Shown: piece by piece, positions 1 through 7,266 of the stretch | Layout: the number at the start of each line of letters is the position of its first letter | Numbering within the stretch: position 1 is the stretch's first letter | Assembly (NCBI GenBank): GCA_020848905.1 | Contig: JADLHG010000027.1 | Coordinates: forward strand, 1-64,000 | Source: Deltaproteobacteria bacterium | Lineage (GTDB): Bacteria; Myxococcota_A; Polyangia; GCA-2747355; JADLHG01 | Direction of reading: 5' to 3' | Length of the DNA stretch: 64,000 nt | Notes under the pieces: generated by a model | What the model was told of the DNA's origin: nothing | Database searches by the model: none | Seen by the model: only the letters and a program-made list of their open reading frames with translations | Position numbers and translations under genes: made by a program

Positions 1-227
1 CCATTCCGCGGCTGGCGCGAGGGCCCGAGCCGCCGCTTGCGCCGGCCCACTCTGCCCCGCTGCCGGCCCATGCAAGCGGCGGCGTCCGCCAGGGCCCGCG
101 TCACGAGCGCCCTAGGCCCTCCCCGGTCTCTTCCATCCGCAGAACTCGATTGCCCTGGTGTCCTTAGGGGCGCCGGCTGTTTCGGCTTCCGCTCGCACGG
201 AGCGCCCAGTCCGCACGAGAAACCGTC

Positions 228-239
228 TATACTGCCGCG
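228..239 (+). promoter_or_regulatory. -10-like hexamer placed for a leaderless mRNA
   Basis: TATACT at 228-233 is followed by exactly six bases and then the GTG at 240. Transcription starting about seven bases after the -10 would begin on the start codon. No Shine-Dalgarno is visible and no convincing -35 was found. Confidence 0.45.
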
Positions 240-1454
240 GTGGTTCGTCGTTTTTCAGCGGCGCTGGTCGTCCTCCTCGGGCTGGGGTGTGGGGAGTCCG
301 TTCGGTACGACGGGGTCCCCGGGCAGCCCATCGCCGTCACGCTCATCGCCAACACCCCCGCCATTCCGCTCCGCGTGAACGACGTCGCGGAGCAGCTCGC
401 CGTGGTGGACACCGGCGCGCCCCTCACGCTCCTCTCCCGGAACGCCTACCCGACGCTCGCGGCCGGGCGCCAGGTCGTGACCCTCGGCGCGTTTGGCCTC
501 GCCTTTCCCGAGCGCGAGGTGGGGGTGGCCGCGCTCTTCTCGGAGAACGGGCCGTGCGTGGACAAGCCGCCGGCCGGGCTCGTCGGCGGCGACCTCCTGC
601 GCTTCTTTCGCGTGGGCCTCGACCACCGGGCACGCACGATGGCGCTCTTCGCCGACGAGGCCGAGCTTCCGGCGCAGGAGGTGGACGCGAAGCTCGTGGT
701 CCCTGCCGAGGTGGTGGGCGGCGGTCAGGCGGTGCTCCCCGGCGGCGCGCTCCTCGAGGTGCCGGCCACCCGCTTCCTCGTCACGGTGGAGACCGAGGGG
801 CGCTCCCTACCCGCGATGATCGACACGGGGGCCTCGATGAGCGTCGTCAGCCGCGGGCTCCTCGAGCGTCTCGGCGAGGCCGGGCGGCCCGCGCTCTGCT
901 GCGAGTCGGTATCGTTCGTGAACGGTAAGACCCAGGCCAAGGTGGTGCGGCTGAAGGACCTGAAGGTGGGCGGCCTGAAGGTGACGAGCCTGGCGGCGCT
1001 GGTCATCGACGACCCCGCCTTCTTCAGCGCGCTCAACCAGGAGACCCGCCGCAGCATCGATCTGCTCCTCGGCAACAACTGGCTGCGCGAGGCCGCCGTG
1101 ACCTTCGACTACCCGGCCGAGCAGCTCGAGCTCCGCACGTACCGCCGCCCCTCGGTCACGAGCGAGGACTACCTGCTCCCCGGCTTCTCCTTCTGTAAGG
1201 CGGCGCAGGCCGAGCAGGGGATGGTGGTGCTCGACGTCTTCAAGGGCTCGGACGCCGAGCGCCAAGGGGTGAGGACGGGAGAGCGGCTCGTCGCGGTGGA
1301 CGGGCAGGACCTCTCGCGGCTGTCGAAGAGCCAGGCGCTCGAGCTCTTTCGCCGGCTGGGCTCCGGCGCCAGGCCCACGCTTTCCTTTGGGGCGGGGGGC
1401 ACGCCGCTCAAGAGGGCCGTGGCCGTCGAGGCGCTTCTTCCCGATTATCACTAA
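240..1454 (+). CDS. Two-lobed retropepsin-like aspartic protease lipoprotein with PDZ domain
   Basis: A 404-residue protein that begins with a short lipoprotein signal peptide (lipobox LGLGC, Cys17). It carries two aspartic-protease motifs in one chain: VVDTGAPLTLL with Asp57 and MIDTGASMSVV with Asp195, each preceded by a beta-rich stretch. This resembles a tandem retropepsin fold in which the two DTG loops would form one active site. Residues about 316-395 look like a PDZ domain (GMVVLDVFKGSDAERQGVR). The expected role is periplasmic or outer-membrane-anchored proteolysis with PDZ-mediated substrate or partner binding. The GTG start at 240 is chosen because it directly precedes the signal peptide and lies six bases after a -10-like hexamer. 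It appears monocistronic; a GC-rich stem follows in the gap. The family call is fairly secure; the substrate is unknown. Confidence 0.8.
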   Translation: MVRRFSAALVVLLGLGCGESVRYDGVPGQPIAVTLIANTPAIPLRVNDVAEQLAVVDTGAPLTLLSRNAYPTLAAGRQVVTLGAFGLAFPEREVGVAALFSENGPCVDKPPAGLVGGDLLRFFRVGLDHRARTMALFADEAELPAQEVDAKLVVPAEVVGGGQAVLPGGALLEVPATRFLVTVETEGRSLPAMIDTGASMSVVSRGLLERLGEAGRPALCCESVSFVNGKTQAKVVRLKDLKVGGLKVTSLAALVIDDPAFFSALNQETRRSIDLLLGNNWLREAAVTFDYPAEQLELRTYRRPSVTSEDYLLPGFSFCKAAQAEQGMVVLDVFKGSDAERQGVRTGERLVAVDGQDLSRLSKSQALELFRRLGSGARPTLSFGAGGTPLKRAVAVEALLPDYH

Positions 1455-1824
1455 TCTTTTTTGGGGAGGTCGATCTCTTGCGAAGCGCTACCCGAGGCGC
1501 CGCCACCCGGGTAACGCGCCGGTCGGGTGCGGTCCCGGGGACGGGTGCGAAAGAGCTTGCCCAGGCCCCCCGCTGGGGCCGAAACATAGCCAACCTATCC
1601 AATGATCGGAGAGAATCGGGTGTGACATGTGTCACCCATGTGTCATCTGTCCTACCATTTTCCGCGCTGCAGTGCGTTGCAGTGCGTCGAGAGCTTCGCA
1701 CCCAAAGCTCGGGCCGGCCCCAGCCCCGGTCGCCGGGCGTCGTAACGTGCTGTAATCTAATGCACCTGTCAGCGGCCCGGCACTGGCCCGCAGCTTGCTA
1801 GCTAAGCCGCGCAGGAGTTTCGCC
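1455..1824. other. 370-base intergenic region with hairpin and regulatory dyad
   Basis: No convincing gene. It contains a GGCCCC/GGGGCC stem (1564-1580) that could end the upstream transcript, a CRP-like dyad at 1621-1635, and an AT-richer stretch with a possible -10 (TAATCT, 1753-1758) ahead of the downstream gene. An open frame from TTG 1478 has a GGGGAGG sequence before it, but its peptide looks like a random translation. Confidence 0.5.
1621..1635. promoter_or_regulatory. CRP/FNR-family-like operator
   Basis: TGTGACATGTGTCAC reads as TGTGA-N6-TCAC, close to the classical CRP half-site arrangement. A further TGTGTCAT half-site follows at about 1639. It lies about 190 bases upstream of the lipid kinase start. 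The binding protein is not in the window. Confidence 0.4.
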
Positions 1825-2931
1825 ATGACAAACCCGCTGCTTTCCAGCCCCGTTTCCGCCCCCAGCACGGATCGCCCCAAGGTGGCCGTGGTGCTCAACG
1901 GGAACGCCAAGGCCGTCAACGACGCGCTCATCGCGGACGTGCGGCGCGTGCTGGCCGACGAGACCCTGTACGTCTCCCAGTCCCTCGAGCAGGCCGAGTT
2001 CATCGCGCGGCAGATCGTGAATCGGGGCTACGACGTGGTGCTCTGCGGCGGCGGAGACGGAACGTTTACCCGCGTGGCCAGCGACGTGATGGCGCTCGAC
2101 CCCGCGCGCCCCCCGGCCTTCGGCGTGCTTCGCCTCGGCACCGGCAACGCGCTCGCCGACACGCTGGGCGCCGGTCCGCGTGGCCTCGCCGGGATCGTGG
2201 CCGACCTGCACCGGGCGCACAGCCCCGACGCGCGCCGCTCCCTCTCCGTCCTCAAGGTGGAAGGGCGACTCGCGCCGTTTGCCGGCGTGGGGCTGGATGG
2301 CCTCGTGCTGCAGGACTACAACGCGGTGAAGGACGGCCTCGAGAAGACCCCGCTGCGCGCCCTCGGCAAGGGGGCCCCGGGCTACGCGCTGGCCATCGGC
2401 ACGCGGTCGGTGTGGCGGTACATGTTCAACGAGCCCCCCGAGGTCATCGTGCGCAACGAAGGCGCGCCGGCCCGCCGCATGGACCTGCAGGGGCGCCCGA
2501 TCGGACGGCCGATCCCGCGGGGCGAGGTGCTCTACCGCGGCCCGGTGGCCATCGCCGCCGCCTCCACGATTCCGTTCTATGGGCTGGGCCTGAAGCTCTT
2601 CCCGCAGGCGGGGCTGCGTCAGGACCGCTTTCAGCTCCGCATCGCGAACATGGGCGCGTACGCCATCCTCTCGAAGCTGCCGGCGCTCTTCCGGGGCGAG
2701 TTCACCCACGAGCGGCTCTGGGACTTCCAGTGCTCGGCCGTGTCGATCCACGCCCCGAACGGCGCGCCCTTCCAGATCGGCGGCGACCTGCTCGGCTCGC
2801 GCGAGCAGGTCTTCATCGGCATGGAAGAGGTTCAGGCCGTGAGCGGCGCCGCGGCGACCAACATCGCGACGAGCGGTCGCGTCGGCCGCAGCTCGTCGCT
2901 CAGCCTCCCGACCCACGCCGTCGCGCAGTAA
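1825..2931 (+). CDS. Diacylglycerol kinase-family lipid kinase
   Basis: A 368-residue protein of the DAGK/YegS/LCB5 lipid kinase family, which phosphorylates diacylglycerol or related lipid alcohols with ATP at the inner membrane face. Visible motifs are KVAVVLNGNAKAV near the N-terminus, the nucleotide-binding GGGDGTFTRV loop, and LRLGTGNALAD (the GTxN-type motif). Length fits the family (about 300-370). An upstream in-frame TTG exists at 1795, but ATG 1825 is preferred because AGGAG at 1813-1817 is correctly spaced. The last about 40 residues (Ala/Ser-rich) look like an extra tail. The gene stands alone and is convergent with the next one; a CRP-like dyad lies upstream. The exact lipid substrate cannot be told. 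Confidence 0.85.
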   Translation: MTNPLLSSPVSAPSTDRPKVAVVLNGNAKAVNDALIADVRRVLADETLYVSQSLEQAEFIARQIVNRGYDVVLCGGGDGTFTRVASDVMALDPARPPAFGVLRLGTGNALADTLGAGPRGLAGIVADLHRAHSPDARRSLSVLKVEGRLAPFAGVGLDGLVLQDYNAVKDGLEKTPLRALGKGAPGYALAIGTRSVWRYMFNEPPEVIVRNEGAPARRMDLQGRPIGRPIPRGEVLYRGPVAIAAASTIPFYGLGLKLFPQAGLRQDRFQLRIANMGAYAILSKLPALFRGEFTHERLWDFQCSAVSIHAPNGAPFQIGGDLLGSREQVFIGMEEVQAVSGAAATNIATSGRVGRSSSLSLPTHAVAQ

Positions 2932-2972
2932 GCCTCGCCGCCCCCGCCGCCGCGTCGGCGCCCGAACCGCCC

Positions 2973-4325
2973 TCAGAACCAGTACCGCCCCCCGACGTGC
3001 ACGAGGTGCGCCTCGGTGCCATTGAAGCGCAGCTGCAGGTCGTAGCCCCCCCGCACGCCGAAGCTGCGCACGAGCTGCACGTAGAGGTCGAAGCCCAGGT
3101 CGTGGGAGCGCAGGTCGAGCAGCGGCGGCTCCGGATTCACCGCGCTCCCCGTCGGACAGCCGGAGGCGTCCACCTGCCCCGTGGGGGCCGTGCGCAGCGT
3201 CGGACGGTCGAGCTGGCTGCCGTAGCCGTACTGCACGGTGGCGCGCAGCCGGCGGTGCTCGAAGATCCCCTTCAGGTGCAGGGCGTGCAGCACGTCCACC
3301 TGGCGGCAGTGGGCCAGCATCCCGAGGAGGTAGGCCGCCTCGGCGCGAAAGCCCCGCGGCAACGCCACGCCACCGCCGAAGCGCAGCGTGTGGAGATCCC
3401 CGGCCCAGGGGAGCCGGTCGTACTGATAGCGCAGGCTCGCGTCGTACTCGCCACCGAGGCGGGCCAAGCCCTGCACCGACGCCGTGGCGCGCGGGACGGC
3501 CTCCGCCGGAGCGGCTCCTCCCCCGACCGCCGAGAGGGTGAGCCACTTCAGCGGACGCAGGTCGAGCTGGAGCAGCAGCCGGTGGTTCCACGTGCCGAAG
3601 CGGTAGCGCAGCTCCTGGTAGAGCACCCCGCTGAAGAAGGAGCGCGGCAAGACGCTCACCGATAGCAGCTCACCGTGGGCGAAGCGGTCGCTCTGGATGG
3701 GAAAGACGTCCAGCTCGTAGGTCAGGTCCACCTGCACGAGCCGCAGCTCCTCGCGCAGCCCGGCGGCGCCCCGGTGCAGGGGGTCGAGCGCCAGCGCCCG
3801 GCGCGTCGCGCGATACGCGGCGAGACCGCGCATCCGCTGCTGCTCGGCGAGCGCCAGCCGGTAGTAGAGCTCGGCGCTGCGCTCGCGCGCGAGGAGGCCG
3901 TGGACGAGCCGCAGCGCCTCCTTCGGACGCTCGGCCCAGATGGCGATGTCGAGCAAGAGCCAGAGCACGGGGCGGCTGTCGGGGGCCGCGCGAAGGACTT
4001 GTTCGGCGCGAGCCTTGGCGGCGGCGTAGTGGCCTTCCCAAGCGTCGAGCCGCGCGAGCAGGAGCTGCGCGTCCCAGTAGCGCGGGACCTGCGTCACCAC
4101 GCGCAGCACGTGGCGCCGCGCTTCCCCGCGCTCTCCGCGCCACGAGAGCCAGGTCGCGAGGCGGAGCCGGAGGTCCACGTCCTCGGGGTGGAGCTCGAGC
4201 CGCGCTTCGAGAGCAGCCACGTCGCGATCCGATTGGGCCCGCGCCGCCGCGCCCGCGCCGAGGAGCGTCACGACCAGTAGTCGGGCGAGACAGCGACGGC
4301 GTGCGAGACGGAGGGCGCGCCGCAT
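2973..4325 (-). CDS. TPR-containing outer-membrane beta-barrel protein (YaiO/PgaA-like layout)
   Basis: About 450 residues. The N-terminal hydrophobic segment ending ...GAGAAARAQ is a signal peptide. Residues about 35-190 are helical TPR-like repeats, and the remainder is alternating aromatic/hydrophobic beta-strand sequence ending in GGRYWF, a terminal aromatic typical of outer-membrane barrels. A periplasmic TPR plus C-terminal barrel is the layout of polysaccharide exporters and of YaiO-like proteins. The start overlaps the stop of the upstream gene (TGATG; a GTG at 4328 is the alternative), so the two are translationally coupled and probably act together. Polysaccharide export is inferred from architecture and neighbours, not from a diagnostic motif. 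Confidence 0.7.
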   Translation of the reverse strand: MRRALRLARRRCLARLLVVTLLGAGAAARAQSDRDVAALEARLELHPEDVDLRLRLATWLSWRGERGEARRHVLRVVTQVPRYWDAQLLLARLDAWEGHYAAAKARAEQVLRAAPDSRPVLWLLLDIAIWAERPKEALRLVHGLLARERSAELYYRLALAEQQRMRGLAAYRATRRALALDPLHRGAAGLREELRLVQVDLTYELDVFPIQSDRFAHGELLSVSVLPRSFFSGVLYQELRYRFGTWNHRLLLQLDLRPLKWLTLSAVGGGAAPAEAVPRATASVQGLARLGGEYDASLRYQYDRLPWAGDLHTLRFGGGVALPRGFRAEAAYLLGMLAHCRQVDVLHALHLKGIFEHRRLRATVQYGYGSQLDRPTLRTAPTGQVDASGCPTGSAVNPEPPLLDLRSHDLGFDLYVQLVRSFGVRGGYDLQLRFNGTEAHLVHVGGRYWF

Positions 4326-6394
4326 CACTCGAACGTGAACTCGTCGAAGAAGAGCGTCTCGCGCTCGATCAGCCGGTCCTCCCAGGCGATCACCACCTGC
4401 TTCAGCGCCGAGAGGTCCACCTGCCGCGCGAGAGGCGCGAGCGGGACCGAGACGCGCTGCCAGCTCTGCGTCAGCGTGACCTGGCTCGAGAGCAGCACGC
4501 GCGCCCGCCGACGACCGTCGTTCAGATAGAGCGCGACGTCTTCACCTCCGCGCTCGCCCCGCACCCAGAAGGTGAGCGTGCGGTAGCCGCGCACGTTCAC
4601 TCGCCCGAGGCCCAGCCCGACCAGCGCGTAGCCCTTCTCGCCCACCGAGCGCACCTCCACGGCGAGGCCCTGCCCCTTCTGCCCGCTGCGGTGGCGTCGG
4701 TAGCCGATGCGCGCTCCGTGCCGCCCCTCCACCACGATCACCCCGCCGAGCGCGGTCTTGTCCGCCGGCTCGCCGTCGAAGCGCGCCACGGCGAGCGGCG
4801 CGCGCGCGGGCACGAACTGCACGCGACCGAGCTCCACCTCGTGCGTCACGAGGCGCCCCGCAAAGAGCATGATCAGCGAGACGCGCCGCAGGGCGAGAAG
4901 GCGCGGCGGGCCCCCGAGCTCGCTGAGCCCCGCCCGGAAGGCCTCGAGCGGGATGAGCGCCCGAACCCAGCCGTCGGCGGCCGGCTCGGCGTACGTGGCG
5001 AGGATCACCTTCGGCTCGCGGTTCGTGCGGTCCCGTAGGCCGATCTCCACCGCGTCGAGCGGGAGCTTGGCGCGCACCTTGAGCTCCAGGCTCTCGAGCC
5101 CCTTCGGCAGCTCGGCGGGGAGCGGCGTGAAGTAGCCCAGGTAGTCCTTGGGCGTGCTCGGAAAGTAGCGGATGCGAAGCCCGGAGGGGCGTCGCTCGAC
5201 CTCCATCGCCAGCTCGAGCGGGATCGTGGCCCCGAAGACGGTGATCGGCTGACGAAAGGCGTTCACGGGGGTGCGCGTGGAGAAGTCGTCCACCACCACG
5301 GGCTCTCGCCCCTCGGAGAGGAGGGCGTAGCTCGACTGAGGCGCGTCGGGGGGGTCGCAGACGGCCCGCGCTCGCTCGGCCTCCGGGGCGGTGCAGACCC
5401 ACGCGCGCCGCGCCGCCGGGTCCTCGACGCGCGCCTGTCCGCCGCGGCCGGGAGCGACGATGCGGCGGTAGGCCTGCCGGTCGGCCAGGGTCACCTGGGT
5501 CTTCGCTCCGCGCGCCGTGCCGCTCACCGCGAGCTGCACCATGGCCCCTACGCGCGTGGCCCGCAGCCGCACCGACTGGTCCGTGAAGCCGATGTACTCC
5601 ACGTCCACCACGTCCCCTTCGGCCGCCGGCGCCGTGGCGCGCATCGAGACCGACAGGATCGCCGAGAGCGCCTTCTGGGGCGGCACGCGTGCGTGAAAGA
5701 GCGGCAGCGGGATCACGTAGCGGCGAAACTGCGGCTCGAGCGTCAGCGCGTAGTCCCAGTACTCGAGCTTGCTCGCCGCCACGCGCTGCCCGAGCGTCAG
5801 CAGCACCGACCCCACGCTCCCCCGAGCGATCAGCACCACGGCCGCCTGGGCCCCGACGCGAACCCCGTGCCCCCCTTCGTCACCGAGGGTGCGCCCGAGC
5901 TCGAGACCCGCCCGCTTGTGACCCGCGAGAACCCGCGCGGTGAAGCCCCGCGCGACGAGGAGGTCCGCCGCGCGGCAGAGCCCGCTACCGAGGCCCGCCG
6001 GCGTCGAGGTCTGCTGCACCGCCACCTGCGTCGGTCCCGCGTACCAGTTCCCGCGGTTCGCCACGAGCCGATGGAGCTGCCCGCCCAGGCGGTATTCGAG
6101 GATGTGCCCGCTCCCGCGCCCCACCTTCAAGAGCACGCGGTTCGCGCCGCGCACGAGAGCGAGCCGCCGCTTTCCCGTCTCGCGGGTCCGTCGCCCGTCG
6201 GCGCCGAGCCCCCACCACCTGAGCTCGGCGGGCACCTCGAGAGCCGAGGAGACGAGCAGCTCGAGCTGTCCGTCCTCCTGGTAGCGGTACGAGGGGGTGG
6301 GATCCGCGAGCGTCTCCTCGGCGGCGGCGGCGCTCGGCCGTAGCAGCAGCGCCGCGAGCACGCTCGCGCCGAGAATCCGCGTGAAGCACCCCAC
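4325..6394 (-). CDS. Large secreted protein with carbohydrate-binding-like beta-sandwich domains
   Basis: 689 residues from GTG 6394. The signal peptide is MGCFTRILGASVLAALL followed by an Ala-rich cleavage region. Downstream are several beta-sandwich-looking modules. The last two (from about residue 315, and about residue 520 to the end) resemble galactose-binding/CBM folds, with strand patterns such as YRTLTFWVRG and a closing FFDEFTFE like the DN-x-F end of CBM modules. No catalytic motif was recognised. The longer open frame starts at a TTG inside the -35 box, so it is rejected: TATAAT ends six bases before GTG 6394, predicting a leaderless mRNA. The gene overlaps the TPR-barrel gene and probably forms a two-gene envelope operon with it. 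The function is unknown; polysaccharide binding is an inference. Confidence 0.65.
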   Translation of the reverse strand: MGCFTRILGASVLAALLLRPSAAAAEETLADPTPSYRYQEDGQLELLVSSALEVPAELRWWGLGADGRRTRETGKRRLALVRGANRVLLKVGRGSGHILEYRLGGQLHRLVANRGNWYAGPTQVAVQQTSTPAGLGSGLCRAADLLVARGFTARVLAGHKRAGLELGRTLGDEGGHGVRVGAQAAVVLIARGSVGSVLLTLGQRVAASKLEYWDYALTLEPQFRRYVIPLPLFHARVPPQKALSAILSVSMRATAPAAEGDVVDVEYIGFTDQSVRLRATRVGAMVQLAVSGTARGAKTQVTLADRQAYRRIVAPGRGGQARVEDPAARRAWVCTAPEAERARAVCDPPDAPQSSYALLSEGREPVVVDDFSTRTPVNAFRQPITVFGATIPLELAMEVERRPSGLRIRYFPSTPKDYLGYFTPLPAELPKGLESLELKVRAKLPLDAVEIGLRDRTNREPKVILATYAEPAADGWVRALIPLEAFRAGLSELGGPPRLLALRRVSLIMLFAGRLVTHEVELGRVQFVPARAPLAVARFDGEPADKTALGGVIVVEGRHGARIGYRRHRSGQKGQGLAVEVRSVGEKGYALVGLGLGRVNVRGYRTLTFWVRGERGGEDVALYLNDGRRRARVLLSSQVTLTQSWQRVSVPLAPLARQVDLSALKQVVIAWEDRLIERETLFFDEFTFE

Positions 6395-6427
6395 CCGGTC
6401 ATTATAGACCCCACCCCAATAGGTCAA
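6395..6427 (-). promoter_or_regulatory. Sigma-70-type promoter for a leaderless mRNA
   Basis: On the minus strand, TTGACC (6427-6422) and a perfect TATAAT (6406-6401) are separated by 15 bases, and GTG 6394 follows six bases after TATAAT. It is back-to-back with the plus-strand promoter at 6443. Confidence 0.6.
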
Positions 6428-6442
6428 CTTTTCGCTGATTTA

Positions 6443-6471
6443 TTGACAGGCTGCCCCCCGGCCGCCACGCT
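6443..6471 (+). promoter_or_regulatory. Sigma-70-type promoter
   Basis: Perfect TTGACA at 6443-6448, a 17-base spacer, and a poor -10 (CACGCT, 6466-6471). The ATG at 6480 lies eight bases further, so the leader would be almost absent. Confidence 0.45.
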
Positions 6472-6479
6472 GGGACACG

Positions 6480-7211
6480 ATGCTCCGGCCGGCGTGGATA
6501 CTCCTCGCGTGTGGGCTGTCGCTCGCTTCGCCGGAGCCCGCCGCCGGAGCCGATCCGACGCCCCCCTTCGCCCGCCCCCACCGGCTGGCCCTCGGCCTGT
6601 CGGCCGGCTTCGGCTCGGCGCGGCTCTCGGCCTTCAACCAGGGCGTGGACGACTACCTCCTGCGCATCCAGCAGTACAACCCGCAGGTCACGCTCCAGCC
6701 GATGCCGCGACCGTCGTGGACCATGAGCCACGAGCTCTCGCTCCGCTACTACTTCCCCCGCTACGTGCTGGTGCAGGCGGGACTCGCCACGCTCAGCACC
6801 TGGGCCGGTACGGGGCTCGCCACGGGGCGTTCGAGCGGCCAGGTGAGCTACGGGAACCTGGTCCTCGAGCTCCCCGTCCTCGTCGGCGGCTACTACCCGT
6901 TCTTCGGTCGCCTCTACGTCCACGGGGCGCTCGGCCCGTCGGTCTTTCTCCTCTCGCGCTCCTTCTGGAGCTACGACCTGGGCCAGGTCTCGAGCTTTCG
7001 CGCGGGCCGAGGCGGCGGCTTCCACCTGCTCGCGGGAGCCGATTTCATGCTCACCTCCTGGCTCGCCCTGGGCCTCGAGACACGCCTGCGCTACCTGAAG
7101 ACCGCCGCCCTCGAGTCCACGGCCTCGCCCCTTCCGCCGCTGCAACCGATCGCCGAGCTCGACCTGACGGGCGTGAGCCTCGCGCTCGAGCTGCGCTTCT
7201 TTCTGCGGTGA
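6480..7211 (+). CDS. Predicted outer-membrane beta-barrel protein
   Basis: A 243-residue protein with a signal peptide (LLACGLSLASPEPAAGA region) followed by amphipathic beta-strands: HRLALGLSAGFG, HELSLRYYFPRY, YGNLVLELPVLVGGYYPFF. It ends LALELRFFLR. The pattern and length fit a small 8-10-strand barrel of the OmpA/OmpW-like size class. No family-specific motif was recognised. It is divergent from the carbohydrate-binding-like gene, with back-to-back promoters in 85 bases, which suggests co-regulation of this envelope locus. A leading Cys (LLACG) could instead make it a lipoprotein. Confidence 0.6.
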   Translation: MLRPAWILLACGLSLASPEPAAGADPTPPFARPHRLALGLSAGFGSARLSAFNQGVDDYLLRIQQYNPQVTLQPMPRPSWTMSHELSLRYYFPRYVLVQAGLATLSTWAGTGLATGRSSGQVSYGNLVLELPVLVGGYYPFFGRLYVHGALGPSVFLLSRSFWSYDLGQVSSFRAGRGGGFHLLAGADFMLTSWLALGLETRLRYLKTAALESTASPLPPLQPIAELDLTGVSLALELRFFLR

Positions 7212-7266
7212 GGGCCCTCAGGACCGCGGCCCGGTCCCCCAGGCCGTGCTAACGTCTACGTGCGCC

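Noticed and set aside
1-239. Possible gene at the left edge
   Set aside because: Frames there give Arg/Pro/Ser-rich peptides without motifs; no evidence of coding beyond the promoter of the first gene.
1478-1801. A 107-codon frame from TTG with GGGGAGG upstream
   Set aside because: Composition without hydrophobic core pattern and it runs through the CRP-like dyad and promoter region of the next gene.
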